A stretch of 42,116 bases of DNA from JBDRLD01 sp043813445 (GTDB lineage: Bacteria > Patescibacteriota > Patescibacteriia > JACPHY01), in the NCBI GenBank assembly GCA_043813445.1, contig JBDRLD010000063.1, positions 1 to 42,116 on the forward strand, given 5' to 3'. Both the position numbers and the translations under genes were made by a program. The notes under the pieces were generated by a model. It searched no databases, was not told the origin of the DNA, and saw only the letters and a list, made by a program, of their open reading frames with translations. Positions 22,090 through 29,988 of this stretch are shown here, in pieces. Each line of letters starts with the position of its first letter. Positions within the stretch are counted from its first letter, which is position 1.

Positions 22090-24306
22090 TCACCGTGTAA
22101 CTTGAGCGGCCTCTTCCAATTTCATGGAAAGTAATTTGCTTGCGCCATCGCCTGCCATCGTCACACCGTAGATGGCTGCAGCGCGCTCCATGGAGTAGCG
22201 GTTGTGTGTGACCACGAGGAATTGTGTCTGTTTCGCGAGGTCCTTCAGAATTTCTGCGAAGCGCACCGAGTTTGATTCATCGAGTGCCGCGTCTACCTCA
22301 TCGAGTACGACAAATGGCGACGTGCTTGCAGAGATGATTGCGCAGAGAAGTGCGATGGCGGTAAGCGCACGCTCGCCACCGGAGAGCATGGAGATCGATT
22401 TGATGCGTTTGCCGGGCGGCGTCGCTTGGATGTCGATGCCGGCAACGCCGGACGCTGGACGCTGGACGCCGGGCGCCCGGTCTTCAGGAGGAATATCATG
22501 GATGGTCCCTCCTTCGTTAACATCATCCTCCTGCAGTTTTTCTTCTATTTTGAGGAGGGTGAGCTTTGCGGATCCGCCGCCAAAGAGTTGGCGGAAATAT
22601 CGCTCAAAGTGTTCATTGATTTTCGTGAATGATGTGTGGAATGCACGATCGATTTCCTCCTCGAGTTCGGCGATGATGCGGTTCAGAGAATGGAGAGACG
22701 AGCGGAGGTCAACCGTTTGTTGTTCGAGGAAGGAAACTCGTTCTTTTGTTTCCTCATACTCGCGCACCGTTTCCTCGTCGAGCGTTCCGATCGCTGCCAG
22801 GTCGCGCTGAAGACGCATAATGCGATGCGATGCACCTTCCGGGGCTGCGGTGTCGGGCCGCGAGAGCGACTCCGGTTCACGGGCATCTTCGAAGTCTCGA
22901 AGAATCTCCGCGCGCAGATCTTCGCGGCGTTGCTCCGAGCGAGCGAGCTCGATGCGGAGATCGTTCGCATGCTGTGCTGTGCGGTTCAGCGTGAGCTGCT
23001 CGTCGCGGTATCGGCGTTGCAGGTCGAAAAGCGCACCCTTCTTTTTTCGTTCGTCCGCGTGGTAATCGGCCATCCGTCGCTGTACATCTCGAAGCTTATC
23101 CTCGATTGCTTTCAGTGCGTTCTCGGTATCGTGGAGTTCTTTCGGTGGTGCGTCGTCTTGTTCCGGTGCGGTGCGTAGGCGTATCGCGGCTATGCGTTCG
23201 TGAAGACCGCGTAGACGAGTGAGGGTCGGCTGAAGGTCGTCGAGCGACGTGATGAGACGGAGCGTTTCGAGGAAGGCATCGAAATCCGTGAGCAGTGTAT
23301 CGAGATCGGCGGTAAGTGCAGATGCGGGTAGCTCCTCGTGCTTCTCCGTGCGTTGCCGGATGTCATGCTTCATGGCAAGTACATGCTCGCGCAGCGACTG
23401 GCGTCGATCGACAAGTGTCTCGTACTCGTGCTGGAGCTTCATGAAAATATCGTCCTTCCGTTCCTCGATTTCGATCGTGTTGAGTTGCGCTTGAATGCCA
23501 TCGACAGCTTGCTGGAGACGCTTGCGTTCCGCGTCGGCTTCAGCACATGCGCGCTGCCCCTTCGAAAGCTTATCGCCAAGAGTGTGCCAACGCGCACCAT
23601 GGTACTGCTCGAGGAGTGTGGTTAGCTCGCGCTCCAGTTCTTCTCGTTGCTCGAGCCGTCGAACTTGTCGTGTGAGCGAGCGAAGTCGCGGGGTCAGTTC
23701 CTGGAGAAGTGTCTCACCCTGACGGAGATTCTCCTCGGCGCGCGAGAGTTTTCTAATCGCACCATCGCGTTTCAGCTCGGCAGGACGAATACCTGCCGCC
23801 TCATCGAAGAACGACTTTCGTGCCATGGGAGAAGCGAGGAGAAACTCATCGACCATTCCCTGACCGATGATCGAGTATGTGCGTTGACCGATACGCGATT
23901 CTGCGAGGAGGAGCTGGATGTCTTCGCGTCGCACCCTGGTGCCGTTGAGGAGATATTCGGATTCCCCGGAGCGATAGACGCGTCGGCCAATGACCACCTC
24001 GGTGAAGTCAATGGGTGCAGAATGATCTTCGTTGTTGAGGGTGAGTGTGACTTCGGCGATGCCAAGGCGAGGTCGTTTCGGTGTGCCTGCGAAGATGACG
24101 TCTTCCGCTTTCTTCCCGCGGAGGAGTTTCATGGATTGCTCGCCGAGTACCCAACGAACGGAGTCAACGACACAGGATTTACCTGAGCCGTTCGGGCCGA
24201 CGATCGCGGTGATGCCGCGTGAGTCACTTGTCGGTGGAAGGAATTCGAGCGTTACCGCGTTTGCGAACGACTTGAATCCGTTGATTTCGATTTTTTGTAA
24301 CCACAT
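22090..24306 (-). CDS. smc: SMC-family chromosome partition ATPase, short form without recognisable hinge
   Basis: 738 residues, against about 1150-1200 for typical bacterial SMC. The N-terminal head is complete (MWLQKIEINGFKSFANAV, Walker A GPNGSGKS, LRGKKAEDVIFAGT, the Q-loop/arginine region RVYRSGESEYLLNGTRVRREDI). The C-terminal head has the signature LSGGERALTAIALL from residue 641, Walker B VVLDEVDAALDE and the H-loop VVTHN. Between them is coiled coil of about 430 residues. I find no globular hinge with its conserved glycines, only a short break around EELPASALTADLDTLLTDFDAF. About residues 604-623 hold a repeat-derived insert (APGVQRPASGVAG). Role inferred as chromosome organisation. 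Confidence 0.9.
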   Translation of the reverse strand: MWLQKIEINGFKSFANAVTLEFLPPTSDSRGITAIVGPNGSGKSCVVDSVRWVLGEQSMKLLRGKKAEDVIFAGTPKRPRLGIAEVTLTLNNEDHSAPIDFTEVVIGRRVYRSGESEYLLNGTRVRREDIQLLLAESRIGQRTYSIIGQGMVDEFLLASPMARKSFFDEAAGIRPAELKRDGAIRKLSRAEENLRQGETLLQELTPRLRSLTRQVRRLEQREELERELTTLLEQYHGARWHTLGDKLSKGQRACAEADAERKRLQQAVDGIQAQLNTIEIEERKDDIFMKLQHEYETLVDRRQSLREHVLAMKHDIRQRTEKHEELPASALTADLDTLLTDFDAFLETLRLITSLDDLQPTLTRLRGLHERIAAIRLRTAPEQDDAPPKELHDTENALKAIEDKLRDVQRRMADYHADERKKKGALFDLQRRYRDEQLTLNRTAQHANDLRIELARSEQRREDLRAEILRDFEDAREPESLSRPDTAAPEGASHRIMRLQRDLAAIGTLDEETVREYEETKERVSFLEQQTVDLRSSLHSLNRIIAELEEEIDRAFHTSFTKINEHFERYFRQLFGGGSAKLTLLKIEEKLQEDDVNEGGTIHDIPPEDRAPGVQRPASGVAGIDIQATPPGKRIKSISMLSGGERALTAIALLCAIISASTSPFVVLDEVDAALDESNSVRFAEILKDLAKQTQFLVVTHNRYSMERAAAIYGVTMAGDGASKLLSMKLEEAAQVTR
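22449..22478. repeat. In-frame GGACGCTGG repeat within smc
   Basis: Three tandem GGACGCT(G) units ending GGACGCCGGGCGCC. The same repeat type lies in trmD at 17506-17536, and the encoded peptides match (VQRPASGV and VQRPASSV). Confidence 0.75.
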
Positions 24307-24415
24307 AGTGGCGACTACGGTCTAGAGTCTACGGACTACAGCAAGTCAAATTCCGACTACAGAAATTTCCCGACTGTAGTCGGTGGTCCGTAGACCGTAG
24401 TCTGTCTCCAGTGTA
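24307..24415. repeat. GACTACGG / GTAGACCGTAG repeat cluster between smc and nrnA
   Basis: Repeated words GACTACGGTCTAGAG, GTCTACGGACTACAG, CCGACTACAG, GACTGTAGTCGG and GGTCCGTAGACCGTAGTC form overlapping inverted and direct repeats. A related block lies at 29033-29100 between the DUF3006 and hsp20 genes. No gene here. Confidence 0.7.
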
Positions 24416-24452
24416 CCAAGGTGTGCGTAATTATGGCATGGGGACGACGCTC

Positions 24453-24481
24453 TTGACGGGTTCTTCCGATGGCGGTATGCT
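24453..24481 (+). promoter_or_regulatory. Promoter for the NrnA-type gene, leaderless
   Basis: TTGACG (24453-24458), 17-nt spacer, TATGCT (24476-24481). The ATG begins 9 nt after the -10, so transcription should start at or next to it. Confidence 0.75.
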
Positions 24482-24489
24482 GCTCGGCT

Positions 24490-25482
24490 ATGGAAACAAT
24501 GCTTACACACGAAACCGCACGGGGCGTTTATCGCCATGTTTGGGATCGCCTGCTTAAAGCAGAGCGTGTTCTTCTCGTTTCTCCGTGTAAGCCGGACGGT
24601 GATTCTGTTGGGTCAATCTGTGGCCTCTTCCATGCGCTGCGATCAATGCAGCGGCACGAAGTGGTGATGTACTGTGCTGATCCAATGCCCGCGCAATTTG
24701 ATCGCATTCCTGGCGTACATGATATTCGCATTGGATCGGAGTCATTACACAGAGAAACATTTGACGTGATTGTCGTCGTCGATTCAGGGGATCTCGCCTT
24801 CGCGGGTATTGTCGATGATCTCCCAAAGTGGCGTCGGCACGGGAGTACGCTCATCGTCATCGATCACCATGCAACAAATACGTTTTATGGTGATGTGAAC
24901 TGCGTTGTGCGTTCGGCATCGACAACAGAGGCCATCACGCAGCTCCTCACTGAAAATGGCGTACCGATGACCCCGTCGATCGCAAGCGCGCTCTTCTACG
25001 GTCTCGTGTACGACACGGACAATTTTTCGAATCCAGCGACGAGTGCGTCTGCGTGCGCAACGGCGGCAATGCTTGTTGTTGCTGGCGCGCAATCGTGGCC
25101 AGTCTTTCGTGCGCTCTATCAGAATAAGACAATTGGTGCGATGAAGCTTTGGGGGCGTGCGTTTTCGTGTATTCGTATCCATCCGACGTGGGGGATCGCA
25201 ACATGCGTACTTACGACAGAGGACTTCGCGACGCTTGGTGAGGACGCAAGCCACGCGGAGGGGTTGTCGAATTTTTTGCAGACGGTACTTCCGGTCAAGG
25301 CGGTGCTCGTGCTGAAGGATCGCGGTACCGGTATGGTGCGTGGCAGCCTTCGAACAGTTCGCGACGATGTCGACCTTGGTAAACTCGCGGAAGCATTGGG
25401 AGGTGGTGGCCACCAGAAGGCGTCCGGGTTTGGCGTACGAGGGCGATTGGTGAAGCGCGGTGATCGTTGGAATGTTGTGTAA
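24490..25482 (+). CDS. nrnA: DHH/DHHA1 phosphoesterase, NrnA type
   Basis: 330 residues, standard length. NrnA degrades short oligoribonucleotides (nanoRNA) and dephosphorylates pAp; relatives cleave cyclic dinucleotides. Motifs seen are PDGDSVGS (motif I), VVDSGD (motif II), IDHHATN (motif III, DHH), the YDTDNF segment (motif IV) and the C-terminal DHHA1 loop GGGGHQKASGF. Odd point: the first motif normally reads SH--PDGD, but here it is VSPCKPDGD, so the usual metal-binding His is a Pro. The ATG at 24490 is preferred since the -10 box ends 8 nt before it. It may share a message with clpP 76 bp downstream. Confidence 0.9.
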   Translation: METMLTHETARGVYRHVWDRLLKAERVLLVSPCKPDGDSVGSICGLFHALRSMQRHEVVMYCADPMPAQFDRIPGVHDIRIGSESLHRETFDVIVVVDSGDLAFAGIVDDLPKWRRHGSTLIVIDHHATNTFYGDVNCVVRSASTTEAITQLLTENGVPMTPSIASALFYGLVYDTDNFSNPATSASACATAAMLVVAGAQSWPVFRALYQNKTIGAMKLWGRAFSCIRIHPTWGIATCVLTTEDFATLGEDASHAEGLSNFLQTVLPVKAVLVLKDRGTGMVRGSLRTVRDDVDLGKLAEALGGGGHQKASGFGVRGRLVKRGDRWNVV

Positions 25483-25558
25483 CAAGTTGAATGTTGGCGA
25501 CTGATAGGTGATAATAGAATAAGTACTTCGTACACGTTTTTCTACTCCACCCATCGCT

Positions 25559-26161
25559 ATGCATAATACCCTCGTCCCGATCGTCGTTGAAAAGTCGCAG
25601 TACGGTGAGCGGTCCTACGACATCTACTCGCGACTCCTGAAGGATCGCATCATTTTTCTCGGTGAGCCGGTTGATGATGCAATGGCGAATACGATTATCG
25701 CCCAGTTTCTCTTCCTTGAATCTGAGGATGCGAAGAAAGACATCAAGCTCTACGTGAACTCCCCTGGCGGATCGGTGACTGCGGGACTCGCAATTTACGA
25801 CACGATGCAGTACATCAAGCCGGATGTCGCAACGATCTGTGTTGGCCTTGCTGCATCCATGGGAGCGGTGCTTCTTGCGGCGGGGACGGCCGGCAAGCGG
25901 TATGCATTGCCGAATTCGGAGATTATGATCCATCAGGTGCTCGGTGGCGTGGAGGGGCAGGCGTCGGATATTAAGATTCGATCCGAGCGTATCCTCAAGG
26001 TGAAGGATCGTTTGAATCAAATTCTCGCGGCGCACACTGGACAACCGTTCGAGAAGATTGAGAAAGATACAGATCGCGACTACTTTATGGGTGCAGAAGA
26101 GGCGGTAAAGTATGGCCTTGTCGATAAGTTGATTGAGCCGAAGTCGGCAGGGAAGGAGTAG
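25559..26161 (+). CDS. clpP: ATP-dependent Clp protease proteolytic subunit ClpP
   Basis: 200 residues, standard length. ClpP forms two seven-membered rings that degrade proteins unfolded by ClpX/ClpA-type ATPases. The catalytic Ser is in GLAASMGA and His in EIMIHQVLGG; the Asp is in the KDTDRDYFM region. The N-terminal VPIVVEKSQYGERSYDIYSRLLKDRIIFLG is typical. The tail is short (EPKSAGKE). A loose promoter (TTGAAT and TGATAAT around 25491-25515) lies in a region that also resembles the GATAGGTGATA repeat family. A strong terminator follows. Confidence 0.97.
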   Translation: MHNTLVPIVVEKSQYGERSYDIYSRLLKDRIIFLGEPVDDAMANTIIAQFLFLESEDAKKDIKLYVNSPGGSVTAGLAIYDTMQYIKPDVATICVGLAASMGAVLLAAGTAGKRYALPNSEIMIHQVLGGVEGQASDIKIRSERILKVKDRLNQILAAHTGQPFEKIEKDTDRDYFMGAEEAVKYGLVDKLIEPKSAGKE

Positions 26162-26211
26162 TGCTGGAAAATCGGTTGGTCTGACCAGTCGATGATTTTA
26201 TCGAAAGAAGG

Positions 26212-26240
26212 AAAGAGCGGGGGATTTTCCCCCGTTCTTT
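26212..26240 (+). terminator. Terminator after clpP
   Basis: 12-bp stem AAAGAGCGGGGG / CCCCCGTTCTTT (one G-T), 5-nt loop, followed by GTTTTGG. Confidence 0.85.
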
Positions 26241-26298
26241 GTTTTGGCTCAGATAAGCGCTTATTTGTTGATCTACAACAGAAATAGTGTGGGTGCCC

Positions 26299-26327
26299 TT
26301 GACAAGAATGCGAATATCTGGTACATT
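26299..26327 (+). promoter_or_regulatory. Strong sigma70-type promoter of the putative ncRNA
   Basis: TTGACA (26299-26304), 17-nt spacer, TACATT (26322-26327). No gene of credible length follows on this strand before the terminator at about 26713. Confidence 0.8.
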
Positions 26328-26333
26328 GGAGTG

Positions 26334-26713
26334 TTCCCCACACCGACGTTCTCAGACTTTGATCGAGCGAATGGGAGGGAATATGACGAGTGGAACTCTC
26401 GGCTGCTAGTTGCCGTGTAGGGAGTTCAGACCCGGAATGAGGATTGATAGTGACGATGACCTTCGTTTCGCCGAGAACCACATCGCTTTCAAATTGAGAT
26501 AGAGAAGACTAACCGCCGCCTTTAGGGAGCTGTGCTCGAGGAATCACTTCGACAGAGTCGAAGAAGGAAGTGATGCTCGAGAGAGCAGGGCCCTGCGCTC
26601 ACGACAAGCATGGGGTTCATTGGCTGGTCGAACCTGGTTCCGCACCTCGGTGCACGGACTCGGTCGGGCCAATCACTGAATCCCTTGAGCGCAGCTCCAT
26701 GAAGGCGGTTTTT
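26334..26713 (+). ncRNA. Putative structured ncRNA of about 380 nt, class unknown
   Basis: A transcript from the promoter at 26299 to the U-run at 26709-26713. Stems found: GAACTC-CGGC / GCCG-GAGTTC (26393-26403 with 26412-26427) and a possible GTTCTC / GAGAAC (26348 with 26473). Outer terminator stem: CCGCCTT / AAGGCGG (26516 with 26702). Then a perfect 12-bp GGAGCTGTGCTC / GAGCGCAGCTCC (26526 with 26687), a long hairpin 26535-26581, and an arm GGGGTTCA-TTGGC / GCCAA-TGAATCCC (26612 with 26668-26684). An alternative pairing exists: CTGCGCTC at 26592 also matches 26687-26694. A 9-codon frame with SD (26383-26409) and a 15-residue frame are too short to call genes. It does not match tmRNA, RNase P, SRP or 6S RNA as I know them. 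Confidence 0.55.
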
Positions 26714-26726
26714 GATTTGGTGGGAC

Positions 26727-26790
26727 ACTGATGGCGCACAGATTGGGAACAGATGGCTCACAGATAGGAACATATGGCGCACGGATGGGG
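26727..26790. repeat. Three tandem ~21-bp repeats
   Basis: Units at 26727-26748, 26749-26769 and 26770-26790, consensus about ACNGATGGCKCACRGATNGG. They lie between the ncRNA terminator and the VanW terminator. Confidence 0.7.
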
Positions 26791-26812
26791 GTCCGCCAAT
26801 GATGCTAAATTG

Positions 26813-26838
26813 AAACCCACCCCTTCTGGGGTGGGTTT
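26813..26838 (-). terminator. Terminator after the VanW gene
   Basis: Perfect 11-bp stem AAACCCACCCC / GGGGTGGGTTT, 4-nt loop. Symmetric, so it may also stop plus-strand readthrough. Confidence 0.85.
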
Positions 26839-26852
26839 CGTGTTGTCTGTTG

Positions 26853-28814
26853 TTATTCCGGCAATGTGGGAGGGAGGGTGCTCATTAGGGGTGGGGTGTT
26901 TGTTGCGGGCGGGGATGTGGAATCGGTGGTGGACTCTGCATCCGCGCTCTCGGCTGCTTCCGCCGCGTCCACGTCCTCGCTTAGCTTTTCTACACCTACG
27001 AGGCACACCGCCTGCCACGGCCGATAATGTGATTTGAATTCCGTCTTCGTTATCTGACCGTCCGCTTGCGTAATTGTGCGTGTGAATTTTGCATCCGCGC
27101 CGGTGTGCGCGCGTTCCACACACTTTGTTTCGCCGGGCGGGATGTCAAGCGTTTCAACATACTTCGTCTCTGCCGGTTCGACGTAGTTGTACACCTCGGG
27201 CTCGGTGAGCGTCGTGGAGCGACCATCGCTCGTTCCCCAGATTTCGTACACCGGCTCCGTTCCATCAACGCGCGTCACGAGGAGGAGGTGGTGATTGGTA
27301 TCGTTCAAGAAGCGAAGGTCCGGCTGTGGGTTGTAGATTGTCGCGTCCATGCCAACCGGCGGCTCATAGTAGCCGACTCGGTACGCATGCGGCGATCGTT
27401 CGGTGATTGGGAGTCCGGCATAGAGTGCCGCGCGGAACAACGTGGAAGACACCTGGCAGAGACCACCACCGAATTCCGGAATGGTTCGATTTCCCTTGAT
27501 GACAAGCTCAGCCTTGTATCCGTTCGTTTCATCGAATGGGGTGAGCGTATTGATCGTCGAGAATTCCTCGCCCGGAGGAATGAGTACACCATTGAGGAGC
27601 TTCGAACCGGTTTTGATGTTGTGGATTCGATTGGCGGGGCTCGCACCGTAATTCGTACGGCCGGTTCCAAGGAGCTCACTGATTCCGAGATCATTCGTAT
27701 CGCGGAGCGCAATATCTGGTGGCGTTCGTTCAACCGGTAGTTCGATGAGCGGTGGGAGCGATCCGAATACCGTCGCGTTTATTTGCGAGAATAGGAGGTC
27801 GCGATTCACCGCAATACCTTCGCGAGATGGCGTAAACGAGGTGACGCGCTTCGTAGTTGGGTGAAAAGAAAGCTGTGCATTGCGCGCTGGCGTCTCTATG
27901 GATGTCGAAATGGTGGTGTCGACCCATGCTGTAAGGAGGTCGCGGTCCAGAATCGGCTGCGCAGCATCGTCAATCGCCAACCAGATCGCGAGGTGCTCCG
28001 GTTCGATGGTCCACCGATGATTATTGTGTGTGATGGTGATTGGTGCGCGGTCGCGTGCGCGTTCGAGGAGGGGGATCGCGGCGGCAGCGGTCGCATCGTC
28101 AAATGGCGGAGGAATCGTCGTGGCAGCGATCGCGATCGGAGCTGGGTCGAGTGTCGCGACGCGATAGCGAATAAGCTCCTCGAGCGTGCGATTCTCAACG
28201 CCGTGTCCGGCTATGCCGGGTTCAATGGTCCAGCTTGTCGGGTCGTCATCACTGACGCGTACGCGCGGCGGGCTCATGGTTGTGAACGCGTCCGGATAGT
28301 TTTCTTCGAGCGCGGTAGCGATAAGTTCGGTGTGTACGGTCGCCTGAATTGGAACCCGTGCACCGCTTCGAAGCGCGCCACGGAGACGCTCGGACCATTG
28401 GCTGGAGATCGAGTCGGAGCGGCCCATAGAGAAGGCGGCCTCAATGTGTGATGGGACATCCACGCTCACGAGCGGGTACCAGAGGTCCGGGTCGGATGGT
28501 GCCATGACAATCGCATCGATGGTCACCGTTCTCCCATCAAGCGCAAACGAAAATCCTTGGCCGAGGTATGCATCAAGCACCTTCTGTACGCGCTCGGTCG
28601 CCTCCTGTTTCGTGAAGCCGCCAACATCAATAGTGCCCACGGACGTCCCTGGGAAGATGCGATCGGTGTACGCGTGGTCGTATGTAATTGCTCCGACGCC
28701 GATAGCGCCAAGCAGAAGGATTGCCAGACCGCCGGCAAGTGACCATGCGAGTGTGTGGGAGAGATGATGCGTGAGCTTGCTTGGTTGTTCACGCGTTGTC
28801 GGTTCCTGTTCCAT
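26853..28814 (-). CDS. VanW-family cell-envelope protein
   Basis: 653 residues from the ATG at 28814 (a TTG at 28835 is an alternative). A cytoplasmic stretch is followed by one membrane helix (LAWSLAGGLAILLLGAIGVGAITY), then two peptidoglycan-binding-like (PG_binding_4) regions with the IDVGGFTKQEATERV motif, and the VanW domain (NRIHNIKTGSKLLNGVLIPPGEEFS...GNRTIPEFGGGLCQVSSTLFRAAL...HAYRVGYYEPPVGMDATIY). A VEPAETKYVETLDIPPGE block like a G5/beta domain and a Ser/Thr/Pro-rich tail follow. VanW proteins are tied to the wall but their chemistry is unknown. The start overlaps the end of the DUF3006 gene by 26 bp, so translation is probably coupled. Confidence 0.92.
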   Translation of the reverse strand: MEQEPTTREQPSKLTHHLSHTLAWSLAGGLAILLLGAIGVGAITYDHAYTDRIFPGTSVGTIDVGGFTKQEATERVQKVLDAYLGQGFSFALDGRTVTIDAIVMAPSDPDLWYPLVSVDVPSHIEAAFSMGRSDSISSQWSERLRGALRSGARVPIQATVHTELIATALEENYPDAFTTMSPPRVRVSDDDPTSWTIEPGIAGHGVENRTLEELIRYRVATLDPAPIAIAATTIPPPFDDATAAAAIPLLERARDRAPITITHNNHRWTIEPEHLAIWLAIDDAAQPILDRDLLTAWVDTTISTSIETPARNAQLSFHPTTKRVTSFTPSREGIAVNRDLLFSQINATVFGSLPPLIELPVERTPPDIALRDTNDLGISELLGTGRTNYGASPANRIHNIKTGSKLLNGVLIPPGEEFSTINTLTPFDETNGYKAELVIKGNRTIPEFGGGLCQVSSTLFRAALYAGLPITERSPHAYRVGYYEPPVGMDATIYNPQPDLRFLNDTNHHLLLVTRVDGTEPVYEIWGTSDGRSTTLTEPEVYNYVEPAETKYVETLDIPPGETKCVERAHTGADAKFTRTITQADGQITKTEFKSHYRPWQAVCLVGVEKLSEDVDAAEAAESADAESTTDSTSPPATNTPPLMSTLPPTLPE

Positions 28815-29031
28815 GTGGAGTGTCGTCAGTTCCAAGAATCTCGTTCAAAATCGCTTTCGCGTTCGCGGTGCGGTCGTCCGTTTCGGTGTCGTTAATACCA
28901 AAGCTCAGCGCGATGACATCGCCCTCCGTCGCTTCGTCCGGGAGCTCGGCGCGCGGCACGATAACGCTGTCGCCGCTCTCAAGGATGAGCACGGCGCGGT
29001 CATCTTCAAAACGATCGATAGTAACATCCAT
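28789..29031 (-). CDS. DUF3006-type small protein
   Basis: 80 residues from the ATG at 29031 (MDVTIDRFEDDRAVLILE). The pattern 'ID-RFE---AVL-----...--P---LP-----EGDVI' covers the entire DUF3006 family, small beta-rich proteins often found next to secreted or metallo-beta-lactamase-like genes in Gram-positives. The tail (ILGTDDTPHGTGTDNA) is extra. It overlaps the VanW gene, so both probably form an operon. Function unknown. Confidence 0.8.
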   Translation of the reverse strand: MDVTIDRFEDDRAVLILESGDSVIVPRAELPDEATEGDVIALSFGINDTETDDRTANAKAILNEILGTDDTPHGTGTDNA

Positions 29032-29102
29032 ACGATGGACTACGGTCGATAGACTACGATCTACAGTCAAACGGTAGTTGGTAGCCGGTGGCCGGTAGTC
29101 GA

Positions 29103-29543
29103 TTACTCAGTCATCTCCTCGATGCCGATGATTGTCTGTGATGCTAGCTTCGGCAGGGTGATTGTGAGGACGCCAGCGCGGAGTGTTGAGTTTGCACGCG
29201 ACACGTCGATAGGTTCCGGGAGGAGGATAGAGCGAGAGAAACGCCCCCAGAAACACTCCTCGACGAGGTACGTTCGTTCCTCATTGTGCGGCTCCGGTGT
29301 ACGGACGCCGCGGATCGTGAGGAGGTCGCTATGGACGGACAGCGATAGTTCGTCCGGTCGGACGCCGGAAACGGTCGTCTGCACGACGAACGCATTTGCG
29401 GTTTCGTATACGTCTACGGTCAGTTCGCCCTCGGATGCTTCCTCGATCCACTTATCCGGTTGGAGGAGGGGAATAGCGTGTTCGTCCTGGGCGGTTACGG
29501 TCGCGGGGAATTCCTTCGTGGCTGTTTTGAAAAACGCTGCCAT
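29103..29543 (-). CDS. Hsp20/alpha-crystallin small heat-shock protein
   Basis: 146 residues. Small heat-shock proteins bind unfolding proteins without ATP. The alpha-crystallin domain runs from about residue 38 to 138: LTVDVYETANAFVVQTTVSGVRPDELSLSVHSDLLTIRGVR, then FWGRFSRSILLPEPIDVSRANSTLRAGVLTITLPK. The A-x-x-x-n-G-v-L motif appears as ANSTLRAGVLTI. The C-terminal I-x-I/V oligomerisation element may be TIIGI. Length is standard. A -10 like TACACT lies at 29590-29585 with no good -35, and no CIRCE operator is seen. Confidence 0.93.
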   Translation of the reverse strand: MAAFFKTATKEFPATVTAQDEHAIPLLQPDKWIEEASEGELTVDVYETANAFVVQTTVSGVRPDELSLSVHSDLLTIRGVRTPEPHNEERTYLVEECFWGRFSRSILLPEPIDVSRANSTLRAGVLTITLPKLASQTIIGIEEMTE

Positions 29544-29640
29544 AGGGGTAGTGAAATGGGGAGAAAATCATGCGTGACATTTCCAGTGTACCCTGAATTT
29601 CTAGCATATGCGAGAAATACGCTCCATTGAGCGGCAGACC

Positions 29641-29669
29641 TTGACAATTCGGCGGATTTGTGGTATATT
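29641..29669 (+). promoter_or_regulatory. Sigma70-type promoter for the 29989-31982 operon
   Basis: TTGACA (29641-29646), 17-nt spacer, TATATT (29664-29669). The ~310-nt leader contains the repeat element at 29740-29909. Confidence 0.75.
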
Positions 29670-29739
29670 TTGTCGTTATGGAATCAGCCGTACAATGGCT
29701 GTATTCCCGTACGTTTCCAATTCGTATGAGTTATTCAGT

Positions 29740-29909
29740 GTCATTGCGAGTAAGGCGAAGCCGAGCGCGGCAATCCCGTTGTAAGTGAACCGGATCGCCA
29801 CCCGCCACAAGCTTCGCACGCCACCCCCTCGTACTCCCCCTCCCGCACTGCGGCGGACTCGGAAGCTAGAAGAGGGGGAGGCCAGCGCGAGGATGCGACT
29901 CGCGATGAC
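29740..29909. mobile_element. MITE-like 170-bp repeat element in a promoter leader
   Basis: Bounded by near-perfect inverted ends GTCATTGCGAGT (29740-29751) and ACTCGCGATGAC (29898-29909), one mismatch. Next to the left end is the AAGGCGAAGCCGAGCGCGG-type motif seen in dispersed repeats of many bacteria. Inside, 29821-29845 carries CCACCCCCTCGTACTCCCCC, the same unit that lies in frame within tsaD, tsaE and truB. It encodes no protein. Confidence 0.65.
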
Positions 29910-29988
29910 ATAAGACATGGCATGAGATGATCTCCAACCCTTGAACGTAGGGGCGGGGCATAGTCCCCGCCCGCGAAGGAGAAGAACG

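Noticed and set aside
26334..26713. tmRNA (ssrA), suggested by GGAGCTG/CAGCTCC ends, a TTCGAC stretch and the location next to clpP
   Set aside because: No T-arm next to the acceptor stem, no encoded CCA and no convincing tag frame. The best short frames end in GC or VAV rather than an A-A tag, and lie outside the closing stem.
26334..26713. RNase P, SRP or 6S RNA
   Set aside because: The conserved GAGGAAAGTC and ACAGAAA blocks of RNase P and the GGAAGCAGC-type SRP loop are missing. The helix order does not fit 6S RNA.
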